A DNA stretch of 6,872 nt from Bacteroidales bacterium UBA755 (GCA_002297815.1 DBKH01000080.1:1-6872), one strand, 5' to 3'; shown: positions 1 through 4,943, counted from the first letter of the stretch. Notes: a model not told the origin generated them from the letters alone. Numbers and translations are program-made.

Positions 1-26
1 TTATTTGGATATTAACTGGAAACTAT

Positions 27-761
27 ATGTATGTCGATGAATGTGGCGATCAGAATCTTTCCAATTTCGAGGTAACCTTCCCTATATTCACGTTATGTGG
101 GGTGATTGTTTCTGAAAGTCAGAGAATTGCGCTTGAGGAGAAAGTCAATGAAATGAAACGGCGTTTTTGGGGAACTACAGGAGTAATTCTTCATTCCAGA
201 GACATACGCAAGTGCGAAAAAGCATTCGTAACTCTTTTCGATCTTGAGGTCAAACAGAAATTCTACAATGAAATCAATAGCATACTTGGCGAAGCCGGAG
301 CATATACTGTTGTCACCTGTTCGATTCTAAAAGAGGAATACATCCGCCAGTTCGGACGCTTTAACGATGTTTATGGCCAATCTCTTTCTCTGTTGGTGGA
401 ACGAGCCATTTTCTACCTAGACGATTTGAATACAGAAGGTGATGACATTGACCTTCAGATAATAGCAGAAATGCGAGGGAAGAGAGAAGACAAGATTCTT
501 TTGAGCTACTACAATCAGCTGCGCGACAAAGGCACATATTGGGTAACTCCTGAAAGGCTGCAATCTCACGTTAAGAGATTTGACTTTGTCGCCAAAAGAG
601 ATAATGTGATAGGGCTTCAGATTGCTGACCTTATTGCATATCCGATTACAAGGCATATTCTCGAACCGGAGATATTGAATCCATCTTTCTATGTTTTGGA
701 AAAGAACATCTATTGCTCTGAGGGAAAGCGTCTGGGGATGAAAGTCATACCTAAGAAATAA
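27..761 (+). CDS. DUF3800 domain protein (start possibly upstream of window)
   Basis: This 244-residue protein has the DUF3800 layout: an N-terminal acidic strand motif YVDECGD (residues 2-8, family form DESG), LHSRDIRK (55-62), AEMRGKRED (147-155, family form ESRGKKED), a late QIADLIAY (198-205) and a C-terminal LGMKVIPKK. The spaced acidic residues (D4, E5, E148, D155, D201) resemble a metal-dependent nuclease-like core, but the biochemical role of the family is not settled, so that part is inference. DUF3800 genes are often found on mobile elements and near defence genes, which fits the phage-like neighbours. The frame stays open to the left edge and the first motif lies only one residue after the Met at position 27, so the true start may be further upstream. 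The stop codon overlaps the U-run of the opposing small-RNA terminator. Family assignment is firm; function is unknown. Confidence 0.87.
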   Translation: MYVDECGDQNLSNFEVTFPIFTLCGVIVSESQRIALEEKVNEMKRRFWGTTGVILHSRDIRKCEKAFVTLFDLEVKQKFYNEINSILGEAGAYTVVTCSILKEEYIRQFGRFNDVYGQSLSLLVERAIFYLDDLNTEGDDIDLQIIAEMRGKREDKILLSYYNQLRDKGTYWVTPERLQSHVKRFDFVAKRDNVIGLQIADLIAYPITRHILEPEILNPSFYVLEKNIYCSEGKRLGMKVIPKK

Positions 762-800
762 AAAAAGAGTTGAGATAAAAATCTGCAACCCTTTCTCAAC
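760..800 (-). terminator. Intrinsic terminator of the candidate small RNA
   Basis: The inverted repeat GTTGAGA/TCTCAAC (800-794 and 775-769) encloses 18 bases, which can also form an AGAT-TTTT-ATCT mini-hairpin together with part of the arm. It is followed on the minus strand by CTC and seven Ts (766-760). On the plus strand no T-run follows, so the signal is directional. Confidence 0.5.
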
Positions 801-838
801 CGGGGACACCCCAGTCCATTGGATAGACGAACCATCCA
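760..838 (-). ncRNA. Candidate small RNA of about 80 nt, convergent with the DUF3800 gene
   Basis: Read on the minus strand, a consensus -7 box (TATCTTTG, 849-842) is followed within a few bases by a compact structured segment. It contains a possible GGAT/ATCC hairpin, a GGGG-UGU-CCCC hairpin (812-802) and a terminator-like stem GTTGAGA/TCTCAAC (800-794 with 775-769) followed by seven Ts (766-760). Promoter, hairpins and U-run terminator within about 90 bases are what a stand-alone small RNA looks like. An ATG at 839 opens a reading frame, but that frame runs through the terminator into the antisense of DUF3800, so a protein is less likely. The 3' end is complementary to the last bases of the DUF3800 transcript, so antisense contact is possible. 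The target and the RNA's existence are inference. Confidence 0.5.
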
Positions 839-841
839 TTG

Positions 842-874
842 CAAAGATACAAACTTTTTTTAACTAATAAGCAA
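842..874 (-). promoter_or_regulatory. Bacteroidota-type promoter reading toward the candidate small RNA
   Basis: On the minus strand the -7 box TATCTTTG (849-842) matches TAnnTTTG exactly. A TTG at 874-872 serves as a -33 element with a 22-base spacer, slightly longer than usual. The flank is AT-rich and includes a T6A6 palindrome at 890-901. Confidence 0.6.
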
Positions 875-1066
875 GAGTTCGCAAAATAGTTTTTTAAAAA
901 ATATACACGCAGATACTCCTGAAGCCGGTAAAAAAAGTGGCAAATGGCGCTCTTTCTAGTGGATACAAACGAACTGGAACAAACAAATGTCAGAAGGAGT
1001 GTAATTGTGTTTTCTTACTTCCCTCAAATCTTATTGCAGAACAATCTGAATAGAATCATTGATACA
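850..1066. other. AT-rich gap without a supported gene
   Basis: An open frame on the plus strand starts at 944, but it lies mostly antisense to the spanin-like gene and has no recognisable content. The minus-strand stretch down to 1024 carries the alternative-frame continuation of the spanin-like gene. I see nothing else here apart from the small-RNA promoter and the T6A6 palindrome. Confidence 0.5.
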
Positions 1067-1501
1067 TTATTGATAATACCAATGCACCATCCACATCAAT
1101 GCCTTCTGCCACCATTTGAGAACATTGACTTCTTTCTCGATAATGGTCTCGACAACTTTGGCTTTCTGCTCTTCCCGATACCGCTCTTTGTAGGTCAGAT
1201 AGATCCCAATCGAATCTACTACCGCCTTCGCTGTGAGCTTGTTGTCTTTCAGAGCCAATGTCTGCTGGACTCTTGCGGATTCTTTGAGCGTGCGAATCTC
1301 CTCCAATCGTGCTCGACCAGTGGAATCACACATAATCAAGGCTTGAACGATGGAAGAGTCCGGATGAACTTGAATGACGGTGTCTCTGATGGTTTCGGTG
1401 ACTACTACCATATGTTCTGTGTTTTCCGTCTTGTGAGGATAAAGTTTCGGGCAGCAGGAAGTCACGGCCAATGCGGACAAGAGTATGATTTTGATTTTCA
1501 T
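1067..1501 (-). CDS. Phage spanin-like lipoprotein, C-terminus probably frameshifted
   Basis: The 144-residue product starts with a lipoprotein signal (MKIKIILLSALAVTSC, lipobox VTSC with C16). A helical, charged middle follows, rich in E/K/R, with an RDTVIQVHPDSS stretch (39-50), a VVDSIGIYLTYKERY stretch (94-108) and a late KWWQKALMW (129-137). From memory, Bacteroidales phage and prophage proteins with this layout run from WWQ straight into a C-terminal membrane helix, giving a lipid anchor at one end and a transmembrane anchor at the other, as in unimolecular spanins that fuse inner and outer membranes at lysis. Here the frame ends MVHWYYQ-stop with no membrane helix, whereas another frame continues with CIGIINNVSMILFRLFC and ends at 1024. 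A small frameshift near 1079-1087 would explain this. Spanin function is inferred from layout and neighbours; the lipoprotein call is firm. Confidence 0.65.
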   Translation of the reverse strand: MKIKIILLSALAVTSCCPKLYPHKTENTEHMVVVTETIRDTVIQVHPDSSIVQALIMCDSTGRARLEEIRTLKESARVQQTLALKDNKLTAKAVVDSIGIYLTYKERYREEQKAKVVETIIEKEVNVLKWWQKALMWMVHWYYQ

Positions 1502-1534
1502 TGCGCTGAGGTTTAATGATTTGTATTAACTTTG
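1501..1534 (+). promoter_or_regulatory. Promoter of the small 69-residue gene
   Basis: A TAACTTTG box at 1527-1534 matches TAnnTTTG. TTG at 1501-1503 lies 23 bases upstream, a loose -33 match that overlaps the start codon of the divergent spanin-like gene. The box lies about 20 bases before the ATG at 1556. Confidence 0.5.
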
Positions 1535-1555
1535 CAATCGAGAACAGATTCAATT

Positions 1556-1765
1556 ATGAAGAACAAGAAACTGCGGATTACGGAAAAGGATTTTCTTCTG
1601 GCCAACCGCAGGGCTTCAAGAACAGAGGAAATTGAGAAGTACGGGAAACAGATCTTGATGAGGTCTATCACTCACAAGTCAAAAAAAGTCTATGACCGCA
1701 AGCGTCTGAAAAAGGCAGGCATCAACTACAACGATGACCTGCCTTTATTCATTTCTGCCGCTTAA
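1556..1765 (+). CDS. Small basic phage-type protein of unknown function
   Basis: The 69-residue protein starts MKNKKLRITEKDFLLANRR and continues with a long basic, probably helical stretch (ASRTEEIEKYGKQ) and SKKVYDRKRLKKAG before an acidic-hydrophobic tail (NDDLPLFISAA). I chose the ATG at 1556 over one at 1532 because the -7 box lies at 1527-1534 and would leave no room for a leader before 1532. Short proteins with the ITEKDFLLANRKASREEEI and KKVYDRKR patterns are familiar to me from Bacteroidales prophages and mobile elements, but I know of no assigned role. The basic composition would suit nucleic-acid binding, which is only a guess. The 3' end overlaps the convergent coiled-coil pseudogene by 17 bases, so the two were a compact pair before the latter decayed. 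Confidence 0.7.
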   Translation: MKNKKLRITEKDFLLANRRASRTEEIEKYGKQILMRSITHKSKKVYDRKRLKKAGINYNDDLPLFISAA

Positions 1766-2114
1766 TCTGTTCCCTCAGTTGCCTTACCTCGTCTTTCAGT
1801 TGTGAGTTCTCTGTGCAGAGCCTATCGACGGATGCCTTCAACTCCTCGTTCTCCTTTCTGACCGCCACAATCTCCGAGTTCACCGCTGTAATGTCCGCAA
1901 GCAGTTTCCTATTCTCCGAAGACAACAAATCAATGGACGATTGAAGGTCTTTCAGGAAGTCGTTCCTACGTTTGCGCGAACCGACAATCTAGCCGACAGC
2001 TGCCGTAAATAAAGGGATGATATAAGTCCCTATAAATGTGTAATCAGTAACTTTGAATCCCCGAATTATCGCAAAGTTAATTCCCCGTTTTAGAGAGGAG
2101 AAAAAAGCATTCAT
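1749..2114 (-). pseudogene. Membrane-anchored coiled-coil phage protein, broken by an in-frame amber codon
   Basis: Read on the minus strand, one frame runs from an ATG at 2114 to a TGA at 1751-1749 (121 codons), interrupted by TAG at 1991-1989. Before the stop lies a membrane segment (YTFIGTYIIPLFTAAVG). After it come IVGSRKRRNDFLKDLQSS and a heptad-rich tail (LLSSENRKLL, VRKENEELKASVDRL, LKDEVRQLREQIKRQK). The order (one N-terminal helix, a basic patch, a long coiled coil) is a common Bacteroidales phage small-protein design, usually with VGW-[IVL]VG at the point where TAG sits here, so a Trp TGG to TAG change is the simplest reading. The start is uncertain: a TAACTTTG -7 box at 2079-2072 would initiate inside this frame, downstream of the ATG, with no further in-frame ATG before the membrane segment. 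It may act with the spanin-like gene in lysis, by context only. Confidence 0.6.
2048..2083. promoter_or_regulatory. Face-to-face -7 boxes forming an inverted repeat
   Basis: TAACTTTG at 2048-2055 on the plus strand and its exact complement CAAAGTTA at 2072-2079 form an 8-bp inverted repeat, and both match TAnnTTTG. A second nested repeat, GAATTA (2063-2068) and TAATTC (2078-2083), overlaps it. The minus-strand box would serve the coiled-coil gene; the plus-strand one would read toward the truncated gene at 2147. Promoter activity is unproven. Confidence 0.3.
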
Positions 2115-2154
2115 ATCTTTGTAAAAGAGAAAAAATACAAACGAATATGAATGC
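2107..2154. repeat. 48-bp quasi-palindrome with a start codon in each arm
   Basis: Outer arms GCATTCATAT (2107-2116) and ATATGAATGC (2145-2154) are perfect complements. Inner arms TTTGTA (2118-2123) and TACAAA (2136-2141) extend the pairing around a 12-base A-rich loop. Each arm read outward contains ATGAATGC, so frames on opposite strands begin with the same eight bases. Confidence 0.75.
2114..2121 (+). promoter_or_regulatory. -7 box for the truncated plus-strand gene
   Basis: TATCTTTG matches TAnnTTTG exactly and lies about 25 bases before the ATG at 2147, leaving a short A-rich leader. I see no clean -33 TTG at the normal distance, only a TTTT at about 22 bases. Confidence 0.4.
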
Positions 2155-2209
2155 TTACGAACTCGAGAGTCCGGAAAGGAAACTCGTGATGTGGTACAAA
2201 CTTACATAA
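2147..2209 (+). pseudogene. Truncated 5' end of an unidentified gene
   Basis: The frame encodes 20 residues (MNAYELESPERKL then VMWYKLT) before TAA at 2207-2209. The charged, helical N-terminus followed by MWYK resembles the very start of transposase or regulator proteins such as IS21-type IstA, in which a helix-turn-helix would follow; that identification is weak. A consensus -7 box sits at a normal distance upstream, which argues that it was once a real gene. The sequence stops looking like coding near 2200, about 35 bases before the insertion sequence, so the rest of the gene was lost through deletion or rearrangement rather than simply being displaced to the far side: I find no continuation after 3730. 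Confidence 0.35.
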
Positions 2210-2224
2210 AAATCTGCGATTTTT
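2208..2224. repeat. AT-rich hairpin immediately before the IS flank
   Basis: AAAAATC-TGC-GATTTTT forms a perfect 7-bp stem with a 3-base loop. It is followed directly by ACGCCCGTT (2225-2233), which also occurs in the right non-coding end of the insertion sequence. Insertion next to small palindromes is known for some IS110/IS1111 elements. Confidence 0.6.
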
Positions 2225-2244
2225 ACGCCCGTTGAATAAAAAAA

Positions 2245-2267
2245 CAAGACCACCCACTATCTTTGTT
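2245..2267 (+). repeat. Left inverted repeat of the IS, with embedded -7 box
   Basis: The 23 bases are the exact reverse complement of 3700-3722. The arm includes CAAGACCACCC and ends ATCTTTGTT. TATCTTTG at 2258-2265 matches the -7 consensus and points inward to the transposase; a TTG at 2232-2234, in the flank or at its very edge, lies 23 bases upstream. Confidence 0.85.
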
Positions 2268-2348
2268 AACAAACGCAGTCGCCTCCCAGCGCTCGGTGCG
2301 TGATCATAAGTTTAACGGGGCTCTAGGTCCCAATAATTTTTAAAGTCA

Positions 2349-3488
2349 ATGAGACAAGTGTGTGGTCTTGACGTTCACAAAGATAGTGTGTTCGTTTGTA
2401 TTCTCAATGAGAGGGGAGTGGTTTTCAGGAAAAGTTCGGTGTCCTTACCCCGGAGCTGGAGCGCATGGTGGGTGTCATTATGGAGCACGGCGTGACGGAG
2501 GTGGGGATGGAGAGCACGAGTGTGTACTGGATGCCGGTGTGGAGGGTGATAGACCCATATGTGGAGCAGAAGCTGGTGAACCCGTACTTCATCCGCCAGC
2601 TTCCGGGCAAGAAGAGCGACGTGAAGGACGCGGAGTGGATAGCGACCTGCATCCTCAAGGGTCTGGTCCGCGGGAGCTATGTCCCTGAGGACCGCATCCG
2701 GCGTCTGCGCCAGTATGACAGGCGCATCTTCGACCTCAACGACGACATCGTGTACAGGCTGACAACGCTAGACACCGCACTCCAGCGGTGCAACATCCGC
2801 CTGAGCAACTATGTGTGTCCTCCACGGACAGCAAGAGCTACGGTGACGTGGTCGGGGAGATAGCCGGAGGTGAGACATCCCCGGACGCGCTCCTGAAGCG
2901 CATACACGGCAGGATCGTAAACAAGCACGGCGCTGACGTAATACGCTCCGCCCTGACGGGCGTCATCACAGCGGTTGATGTGGATGTCATCAGGCAGCTC
3001 CGCGAGGAGATCGAGCTTGCGAGGAGGCACCGCGACGAGTGCCAGAGGAGGATGGACGAACTCTGCGCGGAGTGGTTCCCCGAGCAGTACGAGAACCTTC
3101 AGACCATACCAGGGTGAGGGCGAGGTCAGCGACAGCGATTATCGCTGAATTGGGCACAGATATGTCATCGTTTGAAGATGCCGCCCACCTCGTCTCATGG
3201 GCAGGACTGAGGCCACGCAACGACGAGAGCGCCGGCAGGATCAAGGCGCGGGGTATCACACACGGGAACAAGTACCTGAGGAAGACGCTGATCGAGTGCG
3301 CATGGGGCGCGTCCAAGACAAGGGGAAGCTTTTACTCGCGCTTCTGCTACCACCAGACGGTGGTAAAGAGAAAGAGCAGGATGAAGGTCCAGGTCGCCAT
3401 CGCCAGGAAGATGCTGTCCGCGATCTGGTTCATACTGCACGACGGGGTCGCCTACCGCGACTTCAAGGGAGATGCCAACGCCACCTAA
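2349..3488 (+). pseudogene. IS110-family DEDD transposase, three frameshifts
   Basis: Joining three frames gives a protein of about 380 residues. Frame one has CGLDVHKDSVFVCILNERG from the ATG at 2349 (catalytic Asp in GLDVHKD). The second carries EKFGVLTPELERM, then GMESTSVYW and KKSDVKDAEW (the other acidic residues of the RuvC-like DEDD domain). The last parts carry LQTIPG, then RSATAIIAELGTD, HLVSWAGLRPRN, DESAGRIKARGITHG and KYLRKTLIECAWG, the C-terminal Transposase_20 domain with its conserved Ser region. The breaks are near 2410-2430, at 2812-2818 (GTGTGT where GTGT would give the family sequence NYVSSTD) and at 3112-3114 (GGG where GGGG would give IPGVRARS). Each moves the frame the same way. 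All catalytic motifs survive, so the loss is recent, but this copy should not make active enzyme. An intact copy elsewhere could still move it. Confidence 0.88.
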
Positions 3489-3699
3489 CGGCGGAGACAG
3501 CATATACCGCACTCTGTAAGGTCATTACATTTGTGGCGGCTTGACCCCGATTTGCAAACTGGCTGATGCTCTGTGCGGCTTAGGACGCCCGTTTGAGATA
3601 CCAAGCTCGAAGAGGAAATTTTCATATCTGTCTGACCCACCGCCCGAACACAGCGGGCCGTGCAGTGTGTCCTGACGCAGGCGACTCACCCAACGCACG
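3489..3699 (+). ncRNA. Candidate seekRNA/bridge RNA in the right non-coding end of the IS
   Basis: IS110-family transposases use an RNA from a non-coding end of the element to pair with both the element ends and the target; in the IS1111 subgroup it comes from downstream of the transposase gene. This 211-base stretch has no gene and contains several hairpins, including TTGAG/CTCGA (3593-3597 with 3606-3610) and GCCCG/CGGGC (3642-3646 with 3654-3658). The first is bracketed by ACGCCCGTT (3585-3593), identical to the left flank at 2225-2233, and AGAGGAAAT (3611-3619), identical to the right flank at 3731-3739. That is the layout of a target-binding loop, although the second match has the opposite sense to that expected. 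Transcript ends are unknown. Confidence 0.5.
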
Positions 3700-3722
3700 A
3701 ACAAAGATAGTGGGTGGTCTTG
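3700..3722 (-). repeat. Right inverted repeat of the IS
   Basis: The 23 bases are the exact reverse complement of 2245-2267. The same TATCTTTG motif is present on the minus strand, pointing into the element. Confidence 0.85.
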
Positions 3723-3761
3723 CTACTTTTAGAGGAAATGTAGCTTTATTATTGAATATGC

Positions 3762-3793
3762 TTGCTCTCTTCAAAGAATTTTTCGTAACTTTA
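3762..3793 (+). promoter_or_regulatory. Likely dtd promoter
   Basis: TTG at 3762-3764 and TAACTTTA at 3786-3793 are separated by 21 bases, matching the Bacteroidota -33/-7 layout except for the last base of the -7 box. It lies about 70 bases before the dtd ATG and outside the insertion sequence. Confidence 0.45.
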
Positions 3794-3797
3794 TGAA

Positions 3798-3825
3798 GGA
3801 CGTATGTCAGAGAAGACGTACGTCC
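3798..3825. repeat. Inverted repeat in the dtd leader
   Basis: GGACGTA (3798-3804) pairs with TACGTCC (3819-3825) around 14 bases, and the right arm lies in a self-complementary GACGTACGTC (3815-3824). It falls just downstream of the predicted transcription start, so it could be a leader hairpin or an operator. No T-run follows on the plus strand, so it is not a clear terminator. Confidence 0.5.
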
Positions 3826-3861
3826 AACTAAACAGAATTAAAAGTAAGAAGCTGTGAAATA

Positions 3862-4314
3862 ATGAGATTAGTGATTCAGAGAGTGCTGCGGGCTAGCGTA
3901 GAGATTGCAGGCCAGACCGTGTCAAAGATCGGCAAGGGGCTTCTGGTGCTTGTCGGAGTCGAGAGTGGGGACACTGAAGAGGACATGCGGTGGCTTGTTG
4001 GGAAGACTGCCGGCATGAGGATATTCAATGATGAGAACGGAGTGATGAACAGAAGTGTCACAGACATCGGAGGCGAAATTCTGGCGGTGTCGCAATTCAC
4101 ATTGACGGCCTCCACGAAGAAAGGAAACCGTCCTTCGTACATACGTGCCGCTGGTCACGACCTGGCGATTCCTTTGTACGAAAAATACTGCGAGGAGGTC
4201 TCTGATGCGATCGGCAGACCTGTCGGCAGGGGCGTTTTTGGTGCTGACATGCAGGTCTCTCTTGTAAACGACGGACCTGTCACGATAATCATCGACTCCC
4301 GGATACGGGAATAG
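3862..4314 (+). CDS. dtd: D-aminoacyl-tRNA deacylase
   Basis: The 150-residue protein has the full family length and signatures. MRLVIQRV opens the chain, SQFTLTA lies at 77-83, GVFGADMQV at 124-132 and NDGPVT at 136-141; the Gly-Pro pair at 138-139 is the cis dipeptide that enters the partner subunit's active site. DTD is a cytoplasmic homodimer that hydrolyses D-amino acids (and mischarged glycine) from tRNA, keeping them out of translation; the chemistry relies on the RNA substrate rather than side-chain catalysis. The ATG at 3862 gives the canonical start; the sequence before it has only a weak ribosome-binding signal, normal for the phylum. A likely promoter lies at 3762-3793. The gene sits directly beside the IS, but its coding sequence is intact. 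The 10-base palindrome GCACATGTGC follows the stop codon. Confidence 0.97.
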   Translation: MRLVIQRVLRASVEIAGQTVSKIGKGLLVLVGVESGDTEEDMRWLVGKTAGMRIFNDENGVMNRSVTDIGGEILAVSQFTLTASTKKGNRPSYIRAAGHDLAIPLYEKYCEEVSDAIGRPVGRGVFGADMQVSLVNDGPVTIIIDSRIRE

Positions 4315-4395
4315 GCACATGTGCGCATGCTGTTGCATCGCTTGCTTTGACTTTACTGGAATCAATAATCAAACACCAAGGATAATCAATTGGAC

Positions 4396-4842
4396 ATGAA
4401 AAGAATAGCCGCTATTATATTCATGATGGCTCTTGCTTGTGCCGCGATGGAGGCGCAGTCTTATGTCAGGCGTGGGAAAGACGTTTATTCGATGCCATTG
4501 TACAATTGGGACGGAAGTTGCCTGCGGGCAGGGGACAGCAAATATTCATCGGTCCTGATTAATTTCGATGGTGAATATATCCGCAGAGGAGACAGCCGCT
4601 ACGGGGAGATTCTATATAATTGGAACGGGTTGGAGCTGCGTGGCGGACGCAGTAAATATTCAAAGGCACTTTTCAACTGGGACGGAAAATACATCCGCCA
4701 AGGCGACAGCAGATATTCCGCGGCCTTGTATAATTCTGATGGCCAATATATTCGCAAAGGAGATGGAAATTACTCGCTGCCGCTGATGAATATCTCAGGG
4801 CCTGTACCACCAGCGGTGCTGATCTACATCCTGCTGCTCTAA
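4396..4842 (+). CDS. Secreted protein made of six 19-residue tandem repeats
   Basis: The 148-residue product begins with a signal peptide (MKRIAAIIFMMALACAAMEA, cleavage probably before Q21). From residue 23 to 135 it consists of six consecutive units with an exact 19-residue period: 23-41, 42-60, 61-79, 80-98, 99-117 and 118-135. The unit reads roughly YIRxGDSRYSxxLYNWDGx, with an alternating charged/aromatic pattern suggestive of a beta-solenoid or stacked hairpins. The chain closes with a hydrophobic VPPAVLIYILLL. I do not recognise a named family and assign no function; export to the periplasm or cell surface is inferred from the signal peptide. I prefer the ATG at 4396 to a TTG at 4390 because it opens the signal peptide directly. 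It follows dtd by 81 bases without a clear promoter or terminator between, so cotranscription is possible. Confidence 0.8.
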   Translation: MKRIAAIIFMMALACAAMEAQSYVRRGKDVYSMPLYNWDGSCLRAGDSKYSSVLINFDGEYIRRGDSRYGEILYNWNGLELRGGRSKYSKALFNWDGKYIRQGDSRYSAALYNSDGQYIRKGDGNYSLPLMNISGPVPPAVLIYILLL

Positions 4843-4867
4843 GCCATTCATGCCTGATTTTCATTGC

Positions 4868-4916
4868 AAAAAATAGAAATAAATCAGCGCCGCCCATCTA
4901 GCCAGAGCAGCGCTGA
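4868..4916 (-). terminator. Intrinsic terminator of the lipoprotein/outer-membrane operon
   Basis: On the minus strand TCAGCGC (4916-4910) pairs with GCGCTGA (4890-4884). The helix extends inward through TGCTC/GGGCG with two G-U pairs, giving about 12 bp around a 9-base loop. A T-rich tract (TTTATTTC then TTTTTT, ending near 4868) follows. The G-U pairs would be A-C mismatches on the other strand, so the signal is stronger for minus-strand transcripts, although it lies between two convergent genes and may help both. Confidence 0.75.
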
Positions 4917-4943
4917 AAATCTTTGTTACAAGAAGGATTTTTG

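Larger units (their letters stand above)
2245..3722 (+). mobile_element. IS110-family insertion sequence, IS1111-like, degenerate
   Basis: The element is bounded by perfect 23-bp inverted repeats at 2245-2267 and 3700-3722; coordinates run from repeat to repeat. In IS1111-type elements these repeats are subterminal, so the true ends probably lie a few bases outside, between about 2234-2244 and 3723-3730. Inside are a left non-coding end of about 80 bases after the repeat, a DEDD transposase gene (2349-3488) and a right non-coding end of about 210 bases before the repeat. Subterminal repeats plus a longer downstream than upstream non-coding region are the marks of the IS1111 subgroup. No flanking target duplication is visible, as expected for the family. 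GC content is clearly higher than in the DNA on either side, suggesting recent arrival from a different base-composition background. Confidence 0.85.

Noticed and set aside
417..839. A 140-codon minus-strand frame starting just after the -7 box at 842-849.
   Set aside because: It runs through a terminator-like stem and U-run and then entirely antisense to the well-supported DUF3800 gene; the short 5' part is better explained as a small RNA.
944..1516. A 190-codon plus-strand frame.
   Set aside because: It is largely antisense to the spanin-like lipoprotein, whose signal peptide and helical content look real, and it has no recognisable motif.
1989..1991. TAG read as an amino acid, as in some gut phages with recoded amber codons.
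   Set aside because: The expected residue here is Trp, not the Gln seen in recoded phages, and dtd and other genes in the window do not suggest recoding.
2107..2154. A small invertible promoter, as the -7 box lies between inverted repeats.
   Set aside because: Only 28 bases separate the outer arms, too short for known Bacteroidales invertible promoters, and no invertase gene is present.
2376..2386. CAAAGATAGTG in the transposase start matches part of the IS inverted repeat.
   Set aside because: It encodes the conserved VHKDS motif and contains the common TATCTTTG-type string in reverse, so coincidence is the simpler explanation.
2362..2688. Plus-strand frame inside the IS.
   Set aside because: It is an off-frame reading of the transposase, rich in Gly and Arg because of the high GC, without family motifs.
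4462..4800. CRISPR array or minisatellite.
   Set aside because: The periodicity is 57 bases in the coding frame with diverged DNA and no identical repeats or unique spacers; it is a protein repeat.
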